In this document: piece after piece, positions 35,649 to 44,047 of the stretch
Position numbering within the stretch: the stretch's first letter is position 1
Layout of the letters: every line of letters begins with the position of its first letter
From: JAABQG01 sp963726365
GTDB taxonomy: Bacteria; Pseudomonadota; Gammaproteobacteria; Burkholderiales; Burkholderiaceae_C
NCBI GenBank assembly: GCA_963726365.1
Contig: CAVSCI010000013.1
Coordinates: 1 to 64,000 of the forward strand
Direction of reading: 5' to 3'
DNA length: 64,000 bases
Translations under genes and position numbers: made by a program
The notes under the pieces: generated by a model
Seen by the model: the letters and a program-made list of their open reading frames with translations, nothing else
What the model was told of the DNA's origin: nothing
Database searches by the model: none

Positions 35649-36239
35649 ATGTCAGGACACGGTTTTCACGTGCATGGCCCGCACGACCACGAACTCGAGC
35701 ACGCCCAGCAAGGCGGCCACGGTGGCGAACACGGCGGAATGATCAACCAGATCGCCCTGTTCACCGCCGTCATCGCCACGGTGGGCGCGATCTTCGGCTA
35801 CATGGGCGGCGCCACGCAGGCCAATGCCGGCCTGTACAAGAACAACGCCGCCATCAAGAAGACGGAAGCGTCGAACCAGTGGAATTACTTCCAGTCCAAG
35901 AGTACCAAGCAGTCGCTGGCCGAACTGGCGCGCGACCTGGCGGCCGGCGAGCCCGAAAAGGCCAAGTACCAGGCCAAGGTGGACCGCTACGAGAAGGAAA
36001 AAAACGAGATCAAGCTCGTGGCCGACAAGCTCGAAGCCGACGCCTCCGCGTGGGACAAGCAGAGCGACGAACAAATGCACCAGCACCACCGCTGGGCGCA
36101 GTCCACCACCGTGCTGCAGGTCTCCATCGCCATGGCGGCGATCGCTCTGCTCACCAAGAAAAAGTGGCTGGAATTGGCGATGTTCGTCGCCGGCGGCGCG
36201 GGCCTGGTCGTCGGTGCGCTGGCAGCGTTGCACATCTAA
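35649..36239 (+). CDS. DUF4337 membrane protein
   Basis: A 196-residue protein of the DUF4337 family. A His-rich N-terminus (GFHVHGPHDHELEHAQQGGH) is followed by a helix (about 31-52, INQIALFTAVIATVGAIFGY), a polar coiled region with NQWNYFQSKSTKQSLAE and many lysines, and two C-terminal helices (about 150-196). The family has no known function; the histidines could bind metal. It lies 1 nt after folA, so shares its transcript. Confidence 0.9.
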   Translation: MSGHGFHVHGPHDHELEHAQQGGHGGEHGGMINQIALFTAVIATVGAIFGYMGGATQANAGLYKNNAAIKKTEASNQWNYFQSKSTKQSLAELARDLAAGEPEKAKYQAKVDRYEKEKNEIKLVADKLEADASAWDKQSDEQMHQHHRWAQSTTVLQVSIAMAAIALLTKKKWLELAMFVAGGAGLVVGALAALHI

Positions 36240-36652
36240 GCCTTCGTTTCGGCTCCAGGAGCCGCCTGCGAAAGGTGCCTTGGTGTGCGAGGCGGGCCTT
36301 CGACATCGGTTCGGTCTGCGCCGGCCTTCTGGCGGCTCCCCAAGAACACCTCAAGACGGCCTGCCTAGAATTCCAGGCAGTCAAACATGGGACTGCTCCT
36401 ACACCGTGTCGCTGGCTCAACCTCACACGCTGTAATCCCATGAAATGCGCCGTCTGCCCGGAATCAACCTTTCTGATACCCGAACGCCAAGGCGTTGAGG
36501 CAGGCACAGCTTTCATCGGTACGCGAGCGAACTGACAACGCACGGGCTATCGGAATAGCGTAGGAAGCTGCAAATGCGGCACCGAGCGAGAGCGGTTTGA
36601 CGACACCTGTTAATCAAACGTTAAGGCTGGCTGCATAAGCTTCGTACCATCT
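36240..36652. other. Gap holding a truncated zinc-ribbon copy
   Basis: A 413-nt region between the DUF4337 gene and the redox module. Apart from the zf-TFIIB fragment at 36,440-36,535 I see no gene; the promoter of the redox module must lie in its right half. Confidence 0.5.
36440..36535 (+). pseudogene. Truncated zf-TFIIB zinc-ribbon fragment
   Basis: Starts MKCAVCPESTFLIPERQGVE, matching MKCPACPDTTLVMADRQGVE of the zinc-ribbon gene at 4,782, then diverges (AGTAFIGTRAN) and stops after 31 codons. The second CxxC is missing, so no zinc ribbon can form. It is a relic of a second copy. Confidence 0.7.
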
Positions 36653-37942
36653 ATGACATCTCTCTACCTGTTGCTCTGGATTGTCGGCGGTGTCCTGCTT
36701 CAAATTGCCGTCTATCTGTGCCTTGGGTTCTGGCGCCATTGGCAAACGTACCAAGCACTGCGCGACGTCGCCGCAGAGTTTGAAATTGCCGTAAATCCGG
36801 CCGCCGCGCCCGAGATGGCGCAAACCGCTGCAGCCGCATGGGCGGGGTACCGCATCTTTCACGTCGAACGCAAGGCTCTGGAAGACACTGCCGAGCAGGT
36901 CTGTTCGTTTTATCTCGTGCCCGGGGACGGCAAACCACTCGCCCCGTTCTTGCCGGGCCAGTTCCTCACCTTTCAGCTGGACATTCCCGCACCAATGGGC
37001 GGCACGGTATCTGTCATCCGCTGCTACTCCCTGTCCGACGCACCACAGGCCAACCGCTACCGGATTTCCGTCAAGCGCGCGCCCTCGCCCGCTGGAAGTG
37101 CTCATCCTGCAGGCGCTTCGTCGAACTTTTTTCATGACCATGTCCAGGTTGGCAGCCCGCTGCAAGTGCGTGCCCCTGCCGGTCATTTCCATATCGACCG
37201 CAGCGACGCGCCGGTGGTGCTGATCGGCGGCGGCATTGGCATCACGCCCATGTTGAGCATGCTGAACTGGTGCCTCACGGAGCAGCCGGGGCGCGAGGTG
37301 TGGCTGTTTTACGGCGTGCGCAACAGGTCCGAGCTGGTGATGCAAAAGCATCTGGCAGACGTGGCCGCGCAACATCCGAACGTCCACCTGCATCTGTGCC
37401 TGAGCGACCCGCAGGTGGATGACCTGGCCGGGCTTCAGTCGGCGTCCGTTCACGGCCACCACAGCCGGGTGGATGTGGCCCTGCTGCGCCGCCTGCTGCC
37501 GCTCAAGCCCTACCATTACTACATCTGCGGCCCGACGCCCATGCTGCAAAGCCTGGTGCCCGCGCTGGAAAACTGGGGTGTCCCGGACGGGCGGATTCAC
37601 TTCGAGGCGTTTGGCCCGGCATCCATACCGCGCAAGAACGTAGCACCCGCCGCGCGGGCCAAAACCCAGGGTGACGACACGGGCGACGCTGTCCTGGTGA
37701 CCTTTGCCAGGTCAGGCAAGCAGGAAACCTGGAAGCCTGGCATGGGTTCGTTGCTGGACTTTGCAGAGGCTCGCGGCATTTCGGTCAGTTCGGGCTGCCG
37801 GGCGGGTGGTTGCGGCAGCTGCCAGACCAGTATCCGCTCTGGCGAGGTGGCCTACACCCAGGCGCCGGATTTTGATCCCGAGCCGGGCAGTTGCCTGCTC
37901 TGCGTTTGCACGCCCAAGACGGCTGTCACCCTGGAGGCGTAA
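36653..37942 (+). CDS. Membrane-anchored FAD/NAD(P) reductase with C-terminal 2Fe-2S ferredoxin domain
   Basis: A 429-residue three-part redox enzyme. Residues about 3-27 form one membrane helix (LYLLLWIVGGVLLQIAVYL). Then an FNR-type module: FAD-binding RCYSLSD near residue 123 and NAD(P)-binding VVLIGGGIGITPMLSML near 184 with YICGPTPMLQSL. The end (about 345-429) is a plant-type 2Fe-2S ferredoxin: CRAGGCGSCQ (C-x4-C-x2-C) and a fourth cysteine in SCLLCVC. It resembles the Hmp/phenol hydroxylase reductase class. It should take electrons from NAD(P)H at the cytoplasmic face. The start of the b-type membrane gene directly follows its stop. Confidence 0.9.
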   Translation: MTSLYLLLWIVGGVLLQIAVYLCLGFWRHWQTYQALRDVAAEFEIAVNPAAAPEMAQTAAAAWAGYRIFHVERKALEDTAEQVCSFYLVPGDGKPLAPFLPGQFLTFQLDIPAPMGGTVSVIRCYSLSDAPQANRYRISVKRAPSPAGSAHPAGASSNFFHDHVQVGSPLQVRAPAGHFHIDRSDAPVVLIGGGIGITPMLSMLNWCLTEQPGREVWLFYGVRNRSELVMQKHLADVAAQHPNVHLHLCLSDPQVDDLAGLQSASVHGHHSRVDVALLRRLLPLKPYHYYICGPTPMLQSLVPALENWGVPDGRIHFEAFGPASIPRKNVAPAARAKTQGDDTGDAVLVTFARSGKQETWKPGMGSLLDFAEARGISVSSGCRAGGCGSCQTSIRSGEVAYTQAPDFDPEPGSCLLCVCTPKTAVTLEA

Positions 37943-38521
37943 ATGAAAAGCTCACTCTGGCGCGAACATGTATTGCCCTTTACCCTGTTGCTCGGGCTGC
38001 TGGCCGCGGCCACACTGGCCGGAGACTATCTCCTGCACCGCCTGAACCTGGTCTGGGTGGGGCGCTATCTGGGCATACCGGGCACGCTGCTGATCATTGG
38101 CTCTCTCTTCTACTCGGCGCGCAAGCGCAAGTGGGTGACTTCGGGCAACCCCAAGTCGCTGCTCAGACTGCATGAGTTTTGCGCCTGGCTGGGCTCCCTG
38201 ATGGTGCTGATCCATGCCGGCATCCACTTCAACGCCATCCTGCCCTGGCTGGCGACGGTGGCCATGGGGGTGAACGTCATCAGTGGCATGGTTGGCAAGA
38301 TGCTGCTGGACCAGTCACGCCAGCATGTACAAGGCGAAAGGGAACGCTTCCAGCTGCGGGGTCTGTCCAAGACCGAGGTTGAACAAGCTGTGTTCTGGGA
38401 TTCAGTGGCGCTGGGTGCCATGGCGCAGTGGCGCAAGGTTCACATCCCGATCTTCATCGTGTTTGCGGTTCTGGCCCTGGGCCACATCTTCAGCATCTTC
38501 CTGTTCTGGGGTTGGGTATGA
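37943..38521 (+). CDS. Cytochrome b561-like/ferric-reductase-like membrane protein
   Basis: A 192-residue protein with four to five hydrophobic helices and membrane histidines in places expected for heme: LHEFCAWLGSLMVLIHAGIH (about 74-93), and KVHIPIFIVFAVLALGHIF near the C-terminus (about 164-183). A polar loop (QSRQHVQGERERFQLRG) splits the helices. I do not recognise the exact family; it looks like a small di-heme b-type cytochrome. Its start is 0 nt from the reductase stop and its end overlaps the octaheme gene by 4 nt (ATGA), so the three genes are one operon. Confidence 0.7.
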   Translation: MKSSLWREHVLPFTLLLGLLAAATLAGDYLLHRLNLVWVGRYLGIPGTLLIIGSLFYSARKRKWVTSGNPKSLLRLHEFCAWLGSLMVLIHAGIHFNAILPWLATVAMGVNVISGMVGKMLLDQSRQHVQGERERFQLRGLSKTEVEQAVFWDSVALGAMAQWRKVHIPIFIVFAVLALGHIFSIFLFWGWV

Positions 38522-39270
38522 GCCGGACTCTCAAGATCATTCTGGCCATCAACCTGATCGTGCTGGCCGTGCTGACCTTTGCCTATCCGCACCTGATGGT
38601 GGGCCCCGGCAAGCTGATTCCTGGTCACAAGCAGCTTGATACGGACTGCTTTGCCTGCCATGTTTCATTCACCGGGGTCGCTTCGTCCAAATGCGTGAGC
38701 TGCCACAAGCCCGGCGACATTGGGCGCCTGACAACCACGGGGGCTCCGGTGGCAAAGCCGCTCACATCCACACCCTTCCACCAGGAGCTCATCAGCCAGG
38801 ACTGCGTGGCCTGCCACAGCGACCACGCGGGGGTGAAGCGCTACCGCCTGAAAGGCTATTTCGACCACGCATTGCTGAAGAAGGAAACCAGCAATCAGTG
38901 CCAAAACTGCCACAAGTCACCGACTGACGCCCTGCACAAACAGATCACCGGCAACTGCGGGCAATGCCATACCCAGCAGAAGTGGACGCCAGCCACTTTT
39001 GAGCACGCCAAGTACTTTGTCCTGGACCGCGACCACACAACCACCTGCGTCACCTGCCATGTGCGCAATGACTACAGCCGCTACACCTGTTACGGGTGCC
39101 ATGAGCACACGCCGGACAACATCCGCCGCGAGCACGTTGAAGAGGGCATTCGCCAGTTTGACAACTGTGTGGAGTGCCACCGCAGCGGCAACAAGCACGA
39201 CATCAAAGGTGGGAAAGAGGGCAACAAAGGGGGCAGGGAGGGAAATGGCAAGAAGCGCGAGCACGACTGA
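38518..39270 (+). CDS. Octaheme c-type cytochrome
   Basis: A 250-residue protein with an N-terminal uncleaved anchor or signal (IILAINLIVLAVLTFAYPH) and eight CXXCH heme sites at about residues 44, 59, 96, 128, 147, 177, 191 and 217. Further histidines (FHQE, SDHAGV, FDHAL, FEHAKYF, RDHTTT, REHVEE) are suited as distal ligands, as in cytochrome c3/NrfH-like folds. A glycine/lysine-rich tail (KGGKEGNKGGREGNGKKREH) ends it. It must be periplasmic. With the two upstream genes it forms a path from NAD(P)H through the membrane to a multiheme wire. An intrinsic terminator follows. Confidence 0.92.
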   Translation: MSRTLKIILAINLIVLAVLTFAYPHLMVGPGKLIPGHKQLDTDCFACHVSFTGVASSKCVSCHKPGDIGRLTTTGAPVAKPLTSTPFHQELISQDCVACHSDHAGVKRYRLKGYFDHALLKKETSNQCQNCHKSPTDALHKQITGNCGQCHTQQKWTPATFEHAKYFVLDRDHTTTCVTCHVRNDYSRYTCYGCHEHTPDNIRREHVEEGIRQFDNCVECHRSGNKHDIKGGKEGNKGGREGNGKKREHD

Positions 39271-39309
39271 ATCGCATCAAAGTCGTGGCGAAAGGGCCAT
39301 GCCGGAATC

Positions 39310-39347
39310 AAAAAAGCCGCAGCTCCGAAGAGGCCTGCGGCTTTTTT
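39310..39347. terminator. Intrinsic bidirectional terminator
   Basis: A 13-bp stem AAAAAAGCCGCAG / CTGCGGCTTTTTT with a 12-nt loop. A-run on one side and T-run on the other, placed between the convergent octaheme cytochrome and wax synthase genes. Confidence 0.9.
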
Positions 39348-39363
39348 TGGGACGTCTTTGAGC

Positions 39364-40965
39364 TCAGGCGGCGGGCGCCCTGGCACGCGGGGCCGCAGCT
39401 TTGGCCTTGCGCCGGGCCACCGGCGTCGGCGCGGTTTCGGTGTGAGCCTTCGGCGCCACCTTGCGGGCCGCCGGCTTGCGCGCCACGGTCTTGCGCGCTG
39501 GCACGGCCGCTGCCTGGACGGGCTTCTTGCGTGGCGCCTTGTCCGCAATGAGGGCCTTGGGCAGCACCGCATCTTCAAGCTCCTGCAGGGCCTCGCCGGT
39601 GTACACCGCCAGACGCTGCATGCTGGGCACCGACGAATGGCAGCCGGTGTAGCCGAAGTTCATGTAGCCGGCGTAGCTCTGGCAGGTGATGTTGACCGCC
39701 TGCCCGTGCGTGACGATGGAGGCCGGGTAGGTGGCCAGCAACTCCGCACCGCGGAAATACAGCGGTTTCTCCGGCCCGGGCACGTTGGAGATGGTGATGT
39801 TGAACATCGGCCGCGTGCGCCCGCCGATGCCGGTGAGCAGCGTAAGGATGGTGGGCGCCATCAGCAACACGGTGTACTGCATCATGGCCTGGCGCGGCAG
39901 GCTTTGCACATGCTCCTTGGCATGCTTGACCGAGGCGCGGATGGCGTCGAGCCGCGCGATGGGGTCGGCGATGTCGGTGCCCAGCGTGGAGATGATGAAG
40001 CTGATGGCGTTGCCCGCGCCGTCGTCGTCCTTGGGGCGCACCGACACCGGAATGCCGGCCGTCAGCGATTTGCCCGGCAGCGCCTTGCGCTCGTCGAGGA
40101 AGCGGCGCAAGGCCCCGCCGCAGATCGCCAGCACCACATCGTTCAGGGTGCAGCCCGCCGCCCCTGCCACGGCGCGCAGCCGTTCCATGGCAAAGCGCTG
40201 GGTGGCAAAGCGGCGCTTTTCGCGCACCCGGCCGTTCAGCACCGACATGGGCGCGCTGAACGGCACCACCATGCCGTCGCCCGACCCCATGGCGCTCTTG
40301 GCCATCTTGCCAAAGGCCGTCACCAGCTGCGGCACGGTCTTGGCCTGCATCGTGATTTCCTGCATGGCGCCAGCCACCGCGTGGGTCACGGTGGGCATCA
40401 GCGCCTCGGGGTGCCGGGCGGCCTGGCTGGCGCGCGGCGCCACACCCGAAGCCCAGAAAGGCGGCAGCGCCAGGCTGGCAGCCGCCGTCGAAGCCATGGC
40501 GCGCTGCAACAGCTTCACGCCCGAGACACCGTCGATCAGCGAGTGGTGCATCTTGATGAACAGCGCGAAGCGGTTGCCGTCAAGCCCCTCGATGATGGTG
40601 CACTCCCAGGGCGGGCGGGTCAGGTCGATCGGCGTGCTTTGCAGCCGCCCCACCAGCTCGCCCAGCTCGCGCTCGCCGCCCGGCCAGGGCAGCGCGGCAT
40701 GGCGCACGTGGTATTCGAGGTCGATCTGGCGGTCCTCCACCCACTCGGCCACCGGATTCATGTTGAAGGCGTATTTGAGTTTGCGGTTCCACGGCGCGGT
40801 GAACTTGCGGTGGCTGCGGAACTCGGTCATGAGCTGGCGCATGAAGTCTTTGGGCGCATCCGGCGGTAGCCTGAACTGCAGCAGACCGCCGACGTGGTTG
40901 GGCGTGGCGCGCGTCTCGGTGAACAGCCAGGCGGCGTCCAGCGGGTTCAAACGGGTAGAGGACAT
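39364..40965 (-). CDS. Wax ester synthase/diacylglycerol acyltransferase with histone-like C-terminal tail
   Basis: A 533-residue WS/DGAT. The catalytic HHxxxDG is at 140-146 (HHSLIDG); the N-terminal STRLNPLDAAWLFTETRATP, PPWECTIIEGL, NDVVLAICGGALRRFL and FNITISNVPGPEKPLY are family hallmarks. The enzyme makes wax esters or triacylglycerol from acyl-CoA. The unusual part is the last ~50 residues: a run of Lys, Arg, Ala and Pro (KKPVQAAAVPARKTVARKP and on), like histone H1 or AlgP tails, not found in ordinary WS/DGAT. The neighbour gene encodes a KAAPAK-repeat protein. ATG at 40965 chosen over GTG at 40977. Confidence 0.93.
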   Translation of the reverse strand: MSSTRLNPLDAAWLFTETRATPNHVGGLLQFRLPPDAPKDFMRQLMTEFRSHRKFTAPWNRKLKYAFNMNPVAEWVEDRQIDLEYHVRHAALPWPGGERELGELVGRLQSTPIDLTRPPWECTIIEGLDGNRFALFIKMHHSLIDGVSGVKLLQRAMASTAAASLALPPFWASGVAPRASQAARHPEALMPTVTHAVAGAMQEITMQAKTVPQLVTAFGKMAKSAMGSGDGMVVPFSAPMSVLNGRVREKRRFATQRFAMERLRAVAGAAGCTLNDVVLAICGGALRRFLDERKALPGKSLTAGIPVSVRPKDDDGAGNAISFIISTLGTDIADPIARLDAIRASVKHAKEHVQSLPRQAMMQYTVLLMAPTILTLLTGIGGRTRPMFNITISNVPGPEKPLYFRGAELLATYPASIVTHGQAVNITCQSYAGYMNFGYTGCHSSVPSMQRLAVYTGEALQELEDAVLPKALIADKAPRKKPVQAAAVPARKTVARKPAARKVAPKAHTETAPTPVARRKAKAAAPRARAPAA

Positions 40966-41311
40966 GGGCGTCAACACTTTCAGGAAAGGGTCGCGGACCG
41001 TTCCGCGCCAACAGCGCTACTGTAAACGCCAGCGCAGCAGAGCGCGAGCCGCCCGGATTCGCTCCAAATTCGATAGCTTGAAAAGACCATTCAACGCTGG
41101 AGACGGGCAAAAATAGCCCAAAATTTCGCCGGATGCATCACTTTTCCTGGTCAAGGTCACTCGCCAGCATCGGCCCGTGCACGGATGCGCGGGTCAGGAC
41201 CGTGACAAGCCTTGGGATGACAGCTTCAGCGGCAGGCGAAGCCGGGGTCTGGGCAGGTCCCGGGCACGGGTAGACGCCGTCCTCAGCGTCGCGTGCCCAT
41301 CTTCCCCCGCG
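40966..41311. other. Intergenic region between the wax synthase and KAAPAK genes
   Basis: A 346-nt stretch with dispersed repeat copy 6 at 41,066-41,126. No conserved ORF is seen. It is the upstream region of the wax synthase gene and the downstream region of the KAAPAK gene. Confidence 0.5.
41066..41126 (+). repeat. Dispersed repeat, copy 6
   Basis: Reads AAATTCGATAGCTTGAAAAG then ACCATTCAACGCTGGAGACG and GGCAAAAATAGCCCAAAATT. Shows the full layout of the family: TAGCT, CCATTC, ACGCTGGA, then a short hairpin GGGC...GCCC and A/T-rich end. Confidence 0.7.
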
Positions 41312-41890
41312 TCAGCGCGCGGCAGGCCGCTTGGTGGCGACTTTCGCTGGCGCTGCCTTCTTCGCCGCTGCCGTCTTGACAGCAACCTTTACGGGTACAG
41401 CCTTCTTCACCGGTGCTTTCTTGGCTGCGACCTTCGCAGGTGCCGCCTTCTTCGCCGATGCGATCTTGCCGGTGACGGCTTTCTTGAGTGCTGTGGCTTC
41501 CTTCTCGACGGCCTTCAGATGTGCCTTGGCATAACGCTCTGCGCTGCTCTGCAACGCGGCGAGCTTCTTGCTCGTGCTGCGCTTGGTCGCCTCGAGCTTC
41601 TTCTCGGCGGCCAGCACCGACTTGCGGGCATCGTCGCCCGCCTTCTTGAGCTGCGCTTGCGACTTCTTGAGCTTCGCCTCAGCCGCCTTCACCAGGCTGC
41701 CCCAGTCTCGCTTGGCTTCATCGCTCTTGGCCGAGACCTGCTTCTTCGCCTTGGCCATTCCGGCGGACATGGCGTCGCCCATGGCCTCGAACTTGTGTGA
41801 CACGGCAGTGCCCACCGCCTTGGCAGCGCTGCTCAGTTGCTTGCCGGCTTGCTGGAGTTCCGTTTGCTTGGTTGTCTTGCGCGTGGCCAT
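41312..41890 (-). CDS. Lys/Ala-rich histone H1-like (AlgP-like) protein with phasin-like N-half
   Basis: A 192-residue strongly basic protein. The first ~125 residues form long amphipathic helices rich in Ala, Lys, Gln and Glu (SSAAKAVGTAVSHKFEAMGD and RKSVLAAEKKLEATKRST), as in phasins or apolipoprotein-like helix repeats. The last ~65 residues are KAAPAK-type repeats (KKAAPAKVAAKKAPVKKAV and on), as in AlgP and PhaM-like tails that bind DNA. No enzyme motif. A granule- or nucleoid-associated structural role is likely. ATG at 41890 is used, after AAAGGAAAGAC. Confidence 0.75.
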   Translation of the reverse strand: MATRKTTKQTELQQAGKQLSSAAKAVGTAVSHKFEAMGDAMSAGMAKAKKQVSAKSDEAKRDWGSLVKAAEAKLKKSQAQLKKAGDDARKSVLAAEKKLEATKRSTSKKLAALQSSAERYAKAHLKAVEKEATALKKAVTGKIASAKKAAPAKVAAKKAPVKKAVPVKVAVKTAAAKKAAPAKVATKRPAAR

Positions 41891-42173
41891 GTCTTTCCTT
41901 TTCAGAGTGGTTGATTTTTCCAGGCTGGAGTTTACCCAATGACCATCGCAGGCCGCGCACGACATTCGCATGCCGTGAACCGCTGCAAGGGTCCGAGTTC
42001 TTTCGGCAGACCATGCGCTTCGATCTGCGTATCTTGACGGTGCGACCGGACCCGTGCACAGATGTCGCGACGGCCAGTGGCGAAGCCATAATCCGGTGCG
42101 ATCAAGGGCTGGTCATCCTTGTCCTCATGACCGCTGCTTCTCAGTCAATGCTGAATTGACCATTGAGCTCAGT

Positions 42174-44042
42174 TCAATCCAGTCCCACACTGGCCTCGAT
42201 GCGGAAAAACTGCTCGGCGCGCCGCTTGTCCTCGCTGCGGTTCTCGTTGCGCTCGTCTTCCGTCGCATCGAAATCGATCTTGGCGGCCTGCACCGCTCGG
42301 CACGTCATGTAGGCCTTGGCCCGGGGGCCATCCAGGAGGTCAAGATAGTCATTGACCGTGGCCACCAGTGCAGCCTTGCGCCGGAACAGGTTCACATGGC
42401 CCTTGAAATCCGTCGCCTTTTCCGCCATGAGTGCGTTGGCACAGGTGACGAAATTCTCCGCGCCGCAAGCCCGCGGCAGTGTGAGCTTGGGCATGTGGTC
42501 ACCCATCTCCCTCGCGTAGGGTGCGCCCTGCAACAGCGTCTGGAGCATGGCGTCCTGGTAGGCCTGGGCATGTTCGTAGAGCGGTTGCTGGCAGGTCTCG
42601 CAGGCCGGAATGGCCGAAAGCAACCACTCCATCAGACTGCCGCGTGATTCGCGCTGCAGCTTGACCACGGCCTGGTCATGCTGGCGGATATCTTCGAGCG
42701 GGATACCGGCGCGCTGGCAGGTCTCGGCCTCCCAGGCGGCCAGCAGGTCGGCGTAGCTGGTGCTTGGCTTGTCGCCATGGGGCATCAGATCGCCCCGCAC
42801 CAGCAGGCGCTTGTCCGTTTCGTTCCAGGCAAAGCTGATGCGCCGGTAGGCGATAGGCCAGTCGGAGAGCGAGCTCACATTGAGCTCCAGCAGCGGCTGG
42901 CGCACGATCGAGTGGTGCATTGCCCAGAACCCGCTGTGCGTGTGCGCCGACAGGTACACCAGGGGCTGCCGCAGCTTGCCCATGAGGCCGCGCAAAAAGG
43001 TGCGCGAAGGCAGGCCCAGGCCCTGCCAGTTGTGGTGACCCGCAAACACCACGATGTCGCCGTTGATGATGGCCTCGTCCACCCACTCGGTGACGGCCTG
43101 GATCTGGTCGGGATGGATGTGGCCCACGCTGCCGGGGCTGTGCCCCATGATCACGTCCAGCGTACCGACCAGGGCACCGGCCTGATTGGTGTCAAGCCCG
43201 ATCACGATAACGTTGCGATCCGCGCCGGGCGCGCGCGGGAGTTTGAGGCGCTGGGCGATGAAGGAATCGGCGTATTGTTGGCCGTCGAGCAGGTTCGCTT
43301 CGATGGCCGAAAGAAAAGCATCCGGGTTGGGATTGCGCCAGCTCAGACGCACCCTGCCCGACGCGGGTGGTGCCTGCAGCCCGGGCACCTCGGTCTGCAC
43401 CTTGGCATGTTCGCCGAGGTACAGGTTGAGGAAGTCGCGCTTGCTGAAGGCCTCGTTGGCGGTCCTTCGGCTGCCATCGTCCAGGCCCGCACCGCGCTTG
43501 CAGGCCTCGTGCCATCGCTTTCCTTCGGGATCGGCCACCGCCTCCAGGATGTTGTAGCCGTAGATGCCGAACATCAGCCCGTCGTGGTTGCCGGGCAGGA
43601 TGGCGCCGGTGCGCCCGGTGGCGCGAAAGATTTTCGTCATGCGGTCCGCCTCGATGCGGCACGACAGATCCATCACGTCCCCCAGATGGACATAGGGCTC
43701 ATCAGGGTAGCGCTGCAGGGCCCATTCAAGCATCCGGCGGCCAAACAGCGCCACCTCGGGCGGCCGCTGGGTCACTTCGACATAGGCGTCGACCGCGCTG
43801 TCGTTGTCATGCAGTGGATGGCCGGTGGACAGGTGCTCCTGCGAGTCCCCCACGGCGACGAAGGGCGTGGTCAGCGTCAGGTAGCGCCCGGTCAAGGAAG
43901 CGGGTTCCGGCGGCGGCCCTTCCTGCGGCACGAACCCGGCACATCCAGCCAGGACCAGCGCGAAGATCAGGGCCGCGCCGCAGGCCAGGACACGGGTTCC
44001 AGTGGCGCCATGGGCGCAAGGCCGGGCTGTCGGTTTTGCCAT
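42174..44042 (-). CDS. Large metallophosphoesterase lipoprotein
   Basis: A 622-residue protein with a lipoprotein signal (LALVLAGCAGF) and a calcineurin-like core: VAVGDSQEHL, VHLGDVMDLSC, LPGNHDGLM, FAGHHNWQG and LSAHTHSGF. The fold ends with a long helical C-terminal region (SLMEWLLSAIPACETCQQPL and on) rich in charged residues. It may be an envelope phosphatase or a nuclease. Nothing in the neighbourhood tells the substrate. It precedes the PLD-type gene on the same strand by 5 nt in transcription order (PLD first), so the two are an operon of envelope phosphodiesterase-type enzymes. Confidence 0.82.
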   Translation of the reverse strand: MAKPTARPCAHGATGTRVLACGAALIFALVLAGCAGFVPQEGPPPEPASLTGRYLTLTTPFVAVGDSQEHLSTGHPLHDNDSAVDAYVEVTQRPPEVALFGRRMLEWALQRYPDEPYVHLGDVMDLSCRIEADRMTKIFRATGRTGAILPGNHDGLMFGIYGYNILEAVADPEGKRWHEACKRGAGLDDGSRRTANEAFSKRDFLNLYLGEHAKVQTEVPGLQAPPASGRVRLSWRNPNPDAFLSAIEANLLDGQQYADSFIAQRLKLPRAPGADRNVIVIGLDTNQAGALVGTLDVIMGHSPGSVGHIHPDQIQAVTEWVDEAIINGDIVVFAGHHNWQGLGLPSRTFLRGLMGKLRQPLVYLSAHTHSGFWAMHHSIVRQPLLELNVSSLSDWPIAYRRISFAWNETDKRLLVRGDLMPHGDKPSTSYADLLAAWEAETCQRAGIPLEDIRQHDQAVVKLQRESRGSLMEWLLSAIPACETCQQPLYEHAQAYQDAMLQTLLQGAPYAREMGDHMPKLTLPRACGAENFVTCANALMAEKATDFKGHVNLFRRKAALVATVNDYLDLLDGPRAKAYMTCRAVQAAKIDFDATEDERNENRSEDKRRAEQFFRIEASVGLD

Positions 44043-44047
44043 GGTGA

